A DNA stretch of 64,000 nucleotides from Paenibacillus_AM sp052180255 (GTDB lineage: Bacteria; Bacillota; Bacilli; Paenibacillales; NBRC-103111). The position numbers were made by a program, and so were the translations under genes. Positions 57,917-64,000 of this stretch are shown here, piece by piece; position 1 is the first letter of the stretch, and the number at the start of each line of letters is the position of its first letter. The notes under the pieces are model-generated. The model was not told the DNA's origin, ran no database searches, and saw only the letters and a program-made list of their open reading frames with translations. The stretch spans positions 3,286,001-3,350,000 of the forward strand of contig NZ_CP197466.1 in NCBI RefSeq assembly GCF_052180255.1, given 5' to 3'.

Positions 57917-58945
57917 TTAGCTCGCAGCCGTAATGTTATCCATCTCCTGCACTTCTATTTCCAATAGTCCGGCCTTGGATTTGCGGAATCGAATTCGCAG
58001 GAGGCGCAGCCATTGATAGGTTCGTTCAAGGTCCAGATCTTTACGATCATCTGCTGAAAACACAGCTTCCATCACCGGTTTCAAATAGCGATCACCCAGT
58101 TCCTCGAACTTTGTCCAAGCCTGCTCTTTCAGCTCTTCTGTCACATCAGAAAGTTCATTATCAATCAGCGGGCTCACATCATACCCATCTGCATCCAGCT
58201 CTTCAACCATCATAACCGTGTCTCGACGAGACAACGATAGCATCGAACGCATCTCCTCAAGGGGACTTCCCTGCCAAATGGCCTCCAACATATTACGTTT
58301 TCTCGCATGACGTTCGAGTTCGGCCTTTGCTTTTCGCTCATTTTGGTCCATCAGCCATTGTTGAAAGCTCACTCGATCAATAAAGTTTAGGACCCAATCA
58401 AGCGGGAATTGAGTGACGCGCTCAAAGGTACGGGTAATCGCAAATATCCCCTCTCCATACTGACTTACCTTCCCTACTCCAAACCCTGGAATCTGCTTGA
58501 GCTCTTCTGCATGTTGTGGCATATAAGCTGCAATCATCTCCAACATCCGATTCGTAGCAAGCAAGTACGGAGCCCGACCTTCCTTCGCAGCACTCTCTCT
58601 TCGCCATTTGCGCAGCTGCTCCAATAACTCGTGATTCGTATGTCGTTCACTGTAATAATGCAAGCTATGTACCCATTTGGCCTTATCACTCAAGGATTCG
58701 ATTGGATTATTTAGCGAGATGCTAACTTGCGGTATATACCCCTCAGCCAGCTTGGATAACATATGGTTGCGAAAACAGCTCAATACTTCGTCCCAGTGCC
58801 TCCCTTCATACAAGTAATCTTGCCTTGCTTGTCCACCTTCCATCTCGACAGTCCAGATGATCTGCCAAATGCCCTTGCTCTCACCGATGCAAATTTGTGC
58901 CGTCTGCACACGCTGCTCTTCGAGCTTTTTTTCCAAGGTGTTCAT
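57917..58945 (-). CDS. HRDC-domain protein, unknown function
   Basis: About 342 residues. An N-terminal alpha/beta region (about 1-100) is followed by an HRDC domain (LRKWRRESAAKEGRAPYLLATNRMLEMIA..LKQIPGFGVGKVSQYGEGI) as in RecQ and RNase D C-termini. A helical C-terminal region with SRRDTVMMVEELDADGYDV and a basic end follows. No helicase or nuclease domain is attached. The start is unclear: ATG at 58945 lacks a close ribosome site, while AGAGAGGTG lies about 20 bases upstream near an in-frame ATG at 58978. A terminator-like hairpin sits in its leader. Confidence 0.8.
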   Translation of the reverse strand: MNTLEKKLEEQRVQTAQICIGESKGIWQIIWTVEMEGGQARQDYLYEGRHWDEVLSCFRNHMLSKLAEGYIPQVSISLNNPIESLSDKAKWVHSLHYYSERHTNHELLEQLRKWRRESAAKEGRAPYLLATNRMLEMIAAYMPQHAEELKQIPGFGVGKVSQYGEGIFAITRTFERVTQFPLDWVLNFIDRVSFQQWLMDQNERKAKAELERHARKRNMLEAIWQGSPLEEMRSMLSLSRRDTVMMVEELDADGYDVSPLIDNELSDVTEELKEQAWTKFEELGDRYLKPVMEAVFSADDRKDLDLERTYQWLRLLRIRFRKSKAGLLEIEVQEMDNITAAS

Positions 58946-58999
58946 AAAAATGATGTTCAGAAATTTCACCTCTCTCATTCAGATCTTAGTATCAAAAGA

Positions 59000-59041
59000 A
59001 ACAAAAAACACCTCATCTGCGATTTACACGCAAATGAGGTG
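59000..59041 (-). terminator. Terminator-like hairpin in the leader of the HRDC gene
   Basis: On the minus strand CACCTCATTTGCG / CGCAGATGAGGTG (one mismatch) with a 7-nt loop and T6. It lies between a sigma-A-like promoter (59068-59097) and the HRDC start on the same strand, so it is either an attenuator or ends a short RNA. Confidence 0.7.
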
Positions 59042-59067
59042 CTTCCCCGTTTCCTTCAATTACCCAG

Positions 59068-59097
59068 ATAATACCATGCAGTTTCATTCATTGTCAA
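59068..59097 (-). promoter_or_regulatory. Promoter of the HRDC leader
   Basis: On the minus strand TTGACA (59092-59097) and TATTAT (59068-59073) with 18-bp spacing. Its -35 overlaps the -35 of the divergent promoter. Confidence 0.7.
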
Positions 59098-59120
59098 CAC
59101 CTTCTCTACTCGCTTATAAT
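59091..59120 (+). promoter_or_regulatory. Promoter of the DUF3055-like gene
   Basis: TTGTCA (59091-59096) and TATAAT (59115-59120) with 18-bp spacing. It shares the -35 bases with the divergent HRDC promoter, so the two are likely mutually exclusive. Confidence 0.7.
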
Positions 59121-59154
59121 AGCGATAGCCACAAGAAGAGAGGAAGAGATAGAC

Positions 59155-59448
59155 ATGAACGAACTCGACTATTTATATGATCATAAAGAAGATACAACGA
59201 CCCGCTTTGTCTGCTTTGTCGGCAACTGTATGCGCCGTTTTGATCTTGCCCTCGTTTCAACCAATCGTTTTTTCGGTAAAAAAATTGTGATCGATCTACA
59301 ATCCGGTCGAAGTGCAATTATTGGTCCAGACGACTTGAACGAAGAAGGTTACTTGGAATATGTGTATAAAATTACAGAAGAAGAAGCGCAGGAACTGAAT
59401 GGTTTCCTCAGTGAGGTCATCGGCACCGTTCATTTTACAGATATTTAA
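59155..59448 (+). CDS. Small conserved protein, DUF3055-like
   Basis: 97 residues, cytoplasmic. It has LYDHKEDTTTRFVCFVGNCMRRFDLALVST in the first half and GKKIVIDLQSGRSAIIGPDDL and GYLEYVYKITEEEAQELNGFL in the second. The pattern matches DUF3055 of Bacillales as I remember it. AGAGGAAGAG precedes the ATG, and a promoter and terminator flank it, so it is monocistronic. Function unknown. Confidence 0.75.
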   Translation: MNELDYLYDHKEDTTTRFVCFVGNCMRRFDLALVSTNRFFGKKIVIDLQSGRSAIIGPDDLNEEGYLEYVYKITEEEAQELNGFLSEVIGTVHFTDI

Positions 59449-59474
59449 GATTATTTTTCAATAAACTCGATCCA

Positions 59475-59513
59475 CAGAAGGGGTGCTCCTTGCACACCTT
59501 CTTTTCTTTTTTG
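59475..59513 (+). terminator. Terminator after the DUF3055-like gene
   Basis: Stem AGAAGG-GGTGC / GCACACCTTCT with a short TCCTT loop and T-rich run, between converging genes. Confidence 0.82.
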
Positions 59514-60047
59514 TCATCCGGCAATGAAGAAAAATGTGAAGATCGCTGTCGATGTACCTAGCACGCATCCGGCTAGACAGTCCGTCGGGTAATGCAGCCC
59601 TAGATAAATTCGTGAGAAACTAACCAAGAATGCAATCGGGAGCAGCAAGCATGCAAGCCATGCAGATAAGAATAAGAACGGTGTAATCACAGAAAATATG
59701 GCTGTCGTATGACCGGATGGAAATGATGCATCAAGCAGAATTTTCTTGCCTGTCTTTACTTCGGATAAAGCTAGAAACGGTCTGCGTCTACGAAATTTCC
59801 GTTTGATCAGGGCCACAATTACATGACTGACAGTAAGAGCGATGAGACTCTGCCAACCGATTCGACTCAGGCTGTTAGGCGCAAATAGCGCAATACCTAA
59901 TGTACAGGTAATCGTAAAGGTCGCCCCACCCAAATGGGTGAGTACCTCAAATATTCGATCCAGCAAAGGTGCCTGAATAGCCCGATTGCACCAGTAGAAC
60001 AATCTTTTTTCAAGTGGAAGTACTTTATTCGCATAATATTCTTTCAT
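59514..60047 (-). CDS. PAP2-family phosphatase (membrane)
   Basis: About 177 residues with five or six membrane segments. The PAP2 catalytic triplet is KRKFRRRRP (phosphate binding), FPSGHTTAIF with the catalytic histidine, and SRIYLGLHYPTDCLAG. Such proteins dephosphorylate undecaprenyl pyrophosphate or phosphatidate at the membrane. The ATG at 60047 begins the family-like MKEYYANKVLPLEKRLFYW; a longer in-frame start (TTG 60101) is possible. Single gene after the aldolase operon. Confidence 0.88.
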   Translation of the reverse strand: MKEYYANKVLPLEKRLFYWCNRAIQAPLLDRIFEVLTHLGGATFTITCTLGIALFAPNSLSRIGWQSLIALTVSHVIVALIKRKFRRRRPFLALSEVKTGKKILLDASFPSGHTTAIFSVITPFLFLSAWLACLLLPIAFLVSFSRIYLGLHYPTDCLAGCVLGTSTAIFTFFFIAG

Positions 60048-60190
60048 CCGCACCACTTCCATTTCTTCCAAAAATATCTTTACACCTTTTAGTTTACACA
60101 AATCTTATTCCGAACAGGTGTATTTTTTTGTAAAGATATCCTGAAGAATTTCTGAAGAAGTGGAATGATGATCAAGTGCGTAGGCATACT

Positions 60191-61246
60191 CTAGTGGAAA
60201 TTGACCCCATCTTCACCCGTAGAGCTAGAAGTGTCTGTAAGCCTCGATTGGAGTTCAAGTCTCTTATCTGCAGATTGTTCAATTCCAGTGCTATCTAGTC
60301 CCTCCACAACTAGGTCCGTGAACATATCGCGTACGTTTACACCATATTTCGCAAGCAAAGGTAATGTGGTAAACAAAGAACTACCTCGAATACCTAGCAT
60401 TCCTAAGGATAGTGCCCCCCGCTCCAAAATTTGTGGTTTTGGCATGACATGATTCAGCATATAATCCGCAGCTTGCAGAAGAATGCGCTCCTGCACACCT
60501 GTTTCATAGCCCATTTTATGTAGAGCTGCAACCAGTACTTCTGTTGGCGCATTGCCTGCTCCAGCACCGAATCCAGATAGACAGCCATCCACAATATCAG
60601 CACCTTCTTCTACCGCAACTAATGTATTCCCGACACTAAGACCCAGATTGTTATGACCGTGAAATCCAATGCGAACGGAGAGATGTTGACGCAGCAAGCT
60701 AACCTTGGATCGGACTTCATCTAATGCCATTGCGCCCGCTGAATCAACGATATACACCGTACTTGCACCGTATGACTCCAATTTTTTAGCTTGCTCAAGC
60801 AGTTGTTCCGGCGACAACATCGAACTAAGCATCAGAAAACCGAATGCTTCTAAATGGAGGGAATTCGCTGCATGGATGTACCGCTTTGCCAGCTCTGCTT
60901 CGGGCGAAACTGTGGCGATACGCACGGTATGTGCGCCTGCTGCTTTTGCCTCTTCAAGATCCGCTATCCGTCCTACACCCGGCAGTAATAACGTCGTTAC
61001 ACGAGCTTGCGGAGCAGCAGCTTGAACCGTACGGATCGCTTCTGAATCTGTTAGACGACCTTTGCCAAAATGCAAGGAGGAGCCACCTAGACCATCACCA
61101 TGAGATACCTCCATATAACGAATATTCGCTTGTCCCAAGTACGATGCAATGACTGCTAACGTATCTGCCGAATATTGATGGGAAAGCGGATGACAACCAT
61201 CTCGCAGCGTTGCATCGAACACTTCCACCTTACGTTTACTTGTCAT
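60191..61246 (-). CDS. 4-hydroxy-2-oxovalerate aldolase-type class II pyruvate aldolase (DmpG/BphI-like)
   Basis: 351 residues matching DmpG/BphI over the whole length. DATLRDGCHP has catalytic R15, metal ligand D16 and base H19. EVSHGDGLGGSS, LLLPGVG, the metal ligands H196 and H198 in GFHGHNN and GAGAGNAPTEVLVA follow, then the C-terminal communication domain. Such enzymes cleave 4-hydroxy-2-oxoacids to pyruvate (or a homologue) and an aldehyde, and channel the aldehyde to an acylating dehydrogenase. The start ATG at 61246 overlaps the upstream gene by 11 bases and follows AAAGGGGG. It is the last gene of the operon. Confidence 0.92.
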   Translation of the reverse strand: MTSKRKVEVFDATLRDGCHPLSHQYSADTLAVIASYLGQANIRYMEVSHGDGLGGSSLHFGKGRLTDSEAIRTVQAAAPQARVTTLLLPGVGRIADLEEAKAAGAHTVRIATVSPEAELAKRYIHAANSLHLEAFGFLMLSSMLSPEQLLEQAKKLESYGASTVYIVDSAGAMALDEVRSKVSLLRQHLSVRIGFHGHNNLGLSVGNTLVAVEEGADIVDGCLSGFGAGAGNAPTEVLVAALHKMGYETGVQERILLQAADYMLNHVMPKPQILERGALSLGMLGIRGSSLFTTLPLLAKYGVNVRDMFTDLVVEGLDSTGIEQSADKRLELQSRLTDTSSSTGEDGVNFH

Positions 61247-62102
61247 CTGAATGCCCCCTTTCCTGCTGCTCCACAAGTTGTTCTCCTGCTCGAATGGCAG
61301 CTGTAACCATGAGGTCAATGTGTCCCTCTGAGGGCGACAATCCTTCACTCCAAGCTTGAACTTCTATAACAAACGTGAGGACTGAATTCGAGTAAACAGG
61401 TGCATATTTTAATTGATAGCCTGGAAAATAGTTAGTCATCTCTGATGCTTTTGCTGCTAGAAGGTTCGTTATTGCAGCAGTATCCTCTATAGCCTCTATT
61501 CTTAAATGCACGATATATCGATTTACCGCTGCTTCCTCATCAGGATTGAAGAATACCATGGATTTCGCTTGAACTGCCCCTCCATAATGAATAAGGGCAC
61601 GTTCCGTATTCGTTATATACTCGTCTAGTTGTTCGCGGAAATAAGCATCAGCTGCCGAACTTGGGATATCGCTAACGACCTCAGCTTCTTGAATGAACAC
61701 ATGCTCGGATAAAGCTGCTATTAACGGTCCAATTGCTTGAACAGCGGGAGAACCTAGGCTTTTCAGTGGATGATCCATATATACCGAATCAAGCACCGTA
61801 ATATAGTTGTCTTCGCTTGTTAACCGTTCTGGTGTCAGTTGAATATAACCGTATCTATTCTTATCGTCATATTGGAACGCGGCATTCGAACCCGCATAAA
61901 ACACCAGATGAATGGGGGAATCATGATCAATATCAGTGAAAAAAGCTTCCTCAGTACGATCCTCATCTCTTGAATCCATCCCATCGTCATCCTCTGGCAC
62001 ATGTACATAGACCAAGTCAAAGCTGCTAGATTCTTGTAGTAATTTAGCCAAAAGTGCCCTTCCTAACTTCCCTCTGCCGATCAGCGCTGTTTGAATTTGC
62101 AT
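61236..62102 (-). CDS. Acetaldehyde dehydrogenase (acylating)-like protein lacking the catalytic cysteine
   Basis: 288 residues resembling DmpF/BphJ. IQTALIGRGKLGRALLAKL (NAD motif GxGxxG) aligns with the family start. HLVFYAGSN and IQLTPERL follow, then FPGYQLKYAPVYSN and HIDLMVTAAIRAGEQ at the end. The segment that normally holds the nucleophilic cysteine (TCGGQ followed by a P-M-V-A-A helix) reads KSLGSPAVQAIGPLIAAL here, around residues 114-130, and the whole protein contains no cysteine. It cannot use the usual thioester mechanism, so it may be a structural partner of the aldolase or have a changed reaction. A ribosome site GGGAGG precedes the ATG. Confidence 0.85.
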   Translation of the reverse strand: MQIQTALIGRGKLGRALLAKLLQESSSFDLVYVHVPEDDDGMDSRDEDRTEEAFFTDIDHDSPIHLVFYAGSNAAFQYDDKNRYGYIQLTPERLTSEDNYITVLDSVYMDHPLKSLGSPAVQAIGPLIAALSEHVFIQEAEVVSDIPSSAADAYFREQLDEYITNTERALIHYGGAVQAKSMVFFNPDEEAAVNRYIVHLRIEAIEDTAAITNLLAAKASEMTNYFPGYQLKYAPVYSNSVLTFVIEVQAWSEGLSPSEGHIDLMVTAAIRAGEQLVEQQERGHSDDK

Positions 62103-62191
62103 TTGAATTTGATCCTCCCTTTCTTATCCCTACAATAAGATAAGCTGAGCAGCTTGTGCTCAGCCTACTTCTTTTTTCACTTCGTAATCGA

Positions 62192-62929
62192 CTAGTTTTT
62201 TTTCGTAAAAGCAGCTACGAACACATCACGGTAGCCATCGACTTGATCTGGCAATATGGAACTAACCCCATGCATCACGTTTTGATCATCCGCAAAGATA
62301 AGATCTAACGGCTGCAGCGTCACGTCGATAAGCGGGTTGCGTGCATTATCGTATATTGTGCTTTCTCCGCCTACGATATTTTCCCGTGCGATGACCATCA
62401 TCATGATATACGTAACACCATCACGATGAACGCCTTCCGGTGTCGGCTCGCCCTGTTCATTCGTTCTTGCAAGCACCCGAATTTGATGAATCGTCGTCTC
62501 CCAATCGCTCGGTCCTTCTAGTTGCTCAAGCGTGTTGTACGCCCACTGTAAGAGCCCTCTTAGGAATTGATTACCTGCCACAAGCGTTTCTTCTGCTGGA
62601 TCAAAATGTCTAACTATGCCACCATTAAGTGCATTAATTTCTTGTGGTTGATAGTAAGGACGGTCAAGGAAATAGTTCAATGAGCGATCCGCGCTTGAAT
62701 ACTCAAGTGTCGCAAATCTGCGCAGACGATATGTGCCGTTGTCTTTCATATATTTATCAATTGCTAAACGATTAAAGCTGTCCGCAAAATCGTTCCAATC
62801 TTTTTCGGAATAAAAATCAGCTTGTTTAAAAAAATCACTTCCACAAAAGCAGAAACCCTCTGCCTTTACCTTAGATGCAACTGTGCCTACCTCAAGTGAT
62901 GTTAGAAATCCTGTATTGGTTTGTTCCAT
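62192..62929 (-). CDS. 2-oxoglutarate/Fe(II)-dependent dioxygenase, PF10014/IDO-like amino acid hydroxylase
   Basis: About 245 residues (254 if the first overlapping ATG at 62956 is used). Iron ligands are H177, D179 (GVHRDGVTYIMMM) and H229 (VMHGVS), and the 2-oxoglutarate arginine is R243 (GYRDVFVAAF), numbering from 62956. The family includes the L-isoleucine 4-dioxygenase of Bacillus thuringiensis and related free amino acid hydroxylases. ATG 62929 is preferred, nine bases after AAGGAG. It overlaps or abuts the aminotransferase gene, with which it is surely co-transcribed. The substrate is probably a branched aliphatic amino acid. Confidence 0.87.
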   Translation of the reverse strand: MEQTNTGFLTSLEVGTVASKVKAEGFCFCGSDFFKQADFYSEKDWNDFADSFNRLAIDKYMKDNGTYRLRRFATLEYSSADRSLNYFLDRPYYQPQEINALNGGIVRHFDPAEETLVAGNQFLRGLLQWAYNTLEQLEGPSDWETTIHQIRVLARTNEQGEPTPEGVHRDGVTYIMMMVIARENIVGGESTIYDNARNPLIDVTLQPLDLIFADDQNVMHGVSSILPDQVDGYRDVFVAAFTKKN

Positions 62930-62949
62930 TGTCATCTTCTCCTTATCGA

Positions 62950-64000
62950 TTAACATCTAATTAACATCTCTTTCAAAATAGCCGCTAAACGCGGGATGCC
63001 TTCGCGAATCTTATCCTCCGACATGTTCGAGAAGTTCAAGCGCAGTGCATTCTCTCTACCCCCATTCGGGTAAAAAGATCCTCCGGGTACGAACGCGATA
63101 CCGCGTTCCAGACTCTTCTCAAGCAGTTCACGTGTGTTCACCTCTAACGGCAGCTCGACCCAAATGAACAACCCCCCGCCAGGTAACGTGAACTTCGCTT
63201 CTTTCGGGAACTCAAGGCTCATCAGTTCGAACATCAAATTTCTTCTTGCTCGATAGACATCTTTAATTCGTTTCACATTTTCATCTAGATCATACAATTC
63301 CATATAGGTATGCAGGACACGCTGGCAATACGTTGAAGAATGCGTATCTGCCGCTTGTTTGGCCATCACATACTTCTCCATGAGCGCCGGCGCTGCGTAC
63401 AGCCACCCAATGCGAAAACCGGGACAGAAGATTTTGGAGAAAGAGCCTAAGAATACAACCTGCCCTTTCATATCCATCGAAGCAAGTGACGGTAACATTT
63501 CACCCTCATACTTCAGTTCCCCATATGGATTATCCTCGATCACGACAATATCGTATTGACTCACAACACGCATGAATGCTTGGCGACGTTCTAGCGACCA
63601 TGAACGACCTGTCGGATTCTGAAAATCCGGAATCACATAGATCATCTTTACTCGATCTGTCGTCTCCAGAATACGAACCAGATCTTCCAAAATCATGCCT
63701 TGATCATCTGTCTCTACTTCCATAAATGTCGGCTCGTAGACACGAAGCGCTTGAAATGCTCCAAGAAAGGACGGGTTTTCACAGAGCACCACATCACCTT
63801 CATCTAGAAAAAGCTTTCCTGACAGCTCGATCCCTTGCTGAGCCCCGGTTGTAATTAAAATGTCATCGACCGTACATGACTTTGCGAATTTAGTTGCCAT
63901 GCGGTTCGTGATATGTGCTCTTAATGGGCCATAACCTTCCGTGATGGTGTACTGCAAGGCCTCTTTACCAAATTGGCTCAACACCTGAGATGAAGCTTCT
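62950..64000 (-). CDS. PLP-dependent aminotransferase, class I/II LysN/2-aminoadipate type (5' end outside window)
   Basis: About 350 residues are visible, lacking perhaps 50 N-terminal residues beyond the right edge. It has ITTGAQQGIELSGKLFLDEGD, the IPDFQNPTGRSWS segment, the D-x-Y pair in EDNPYGELKYEGE, the PLP lysine in GSFSKIFCPGFRIGW and a final arginine in LRLNFSN. This is the type of stand-alone 2-aminoadipate or branched-chain/aromatic aminotransferase. It would convert the hydroxy amino acid made by the dioxygenase to its 2-oxo acid for the downstream aldolase, or run the reverse reaction. Confidence 0.9.
   Translation of the reverse strand, partial: EASSQVLSQFGKEALQYTITEGYGPLRAHITNRMATKFAKSCTVDDILITTGAQQGIELSGKLFLDEGDVVLCENPSFLGAFQALRVYEPTFMEVETDDQGMILEDLVRILETTDRVKMIYVIPDFQNPTGRSWSLERRQAFMRVVSQYDIVVIEDNPYGELKYEGEMLPSLASMDMKGQVVFLGSFSKIFCPGFRIGWLYAAPALMEKYVMAKQAADTHSSTYCQRVLHTYMELYDLDENVKRIKDVYRARRNLMFELMSLEFPKEAKFTLPGGGLFIWVELPLEVNTRELLEKSLERGIAFVPGGSFYPNGGRENALRLNFSNMSEDKIREGIPRLAAILKEMLIRC

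Noticed and set aside
1..64000. Mobile elements, prophage, tRNA or rRNA genes
   Set aside because: No transposase, integrase, phage structural gene or tRNA/rRNA-like sequence was found on either strand.

Overview
The window looks like chromosomal DNA of a spore-forming Paenibacillus-type Firmicute (order Bacillales). The basis is protein character and gene content: a gamma-type small acid-soluble spore protein, YtxC, PrkA, an S-layer-homology protein, Bacillus-like SigL, PfeT/ZosA, NsrR/Hmp and HemAT, T-box and SAM-I leaders, and purine-rich Shine-Dalgarno sites. There is no rRNA, tRNA, phage, insertion sequence or CRISPR array. GC is moderate by eye, with one GC-rich gene segment near 27 kb.

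Left region (1-11.4 kb): the 3' end of a peptide-binding protein gene faces an oppB-oppC-oppDF operon. Next comes a (2Fe-2S)/(2Fe-2S)/FAD three-gene set resembling the accessory subunits of D-hydroxyproline dehydrogenases. It converges on an aldehyde dehydrogenase and a DapA-family lyase. Then comes sigL (sigma-54). Four elements with the exact GG-N10-GC spacing of sigma-54 -24/-12 promoters lie upstream of oppB, the ferredoxin operon, the dapA-like gene and sigL itself, so this looks like a compact sigma-54 regulon, probably for peptide/(hydroxy)proline use.

11.8-20.2 kb is a metal and nitrosative stress block. It holds an Fe(II)-type P1B ATPase behind a duplicated control unit (four Fur-like boxes and one perfect PerR-like box), ydjM coupled to an IF-3 paralog, an nsrR-GNAT-fetA-fetB operon divergent from hmp, and a short HemAT sensor.

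20.4-33.9 kb is mixed cell-envelope and sporulation content: DUF817, VanY-like peptidase, SLH protein, a Gly/His-rich repeat protein, PrkA, a DUF2161 protein, a coiled-coil/NAGPA pair, an AbrB-like regulator, TrmL, a response regulator, SerC and an acyltransferase. 34-50.8 kb is mainly housekeeping on the minus strand: an enterobacterial-type (GSI-beta-like) glutamine synthetase under GlnR-like boxes, AroF, IspH, an HtrA/two-component group, the SASP, a 3D-domain protein, ThrS under a T-box, YtxC, Map, an MBL-fold protein and MqnC.

50.9-59.5 kb holds a SAM-I-controlled metA-metI-metC operon, corA with a candidate leader peptide, and an Rrf2 regulator with a palindromic operator at a nitroreductase promoter. 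The right end (60.2-64 kb) is an operon of an aminotransferase, a PF10014-type 2-oxoglutarate/Fe(II) dioxygenase, an acetaldehyde-dehydrogenase-like protein with no cysteine, and a 4-hydroxy-2-oxovalerate-type aldolase. Its logic fits a hydroxy-amino-acid pathway.

A second notable feature is a dispersed structured repeat with four copies (near 11.3, 11.7, 45.8 and 56.4 kb). Its arms differ in sequence between copies but stay complementary, while the junction sequence is constant.
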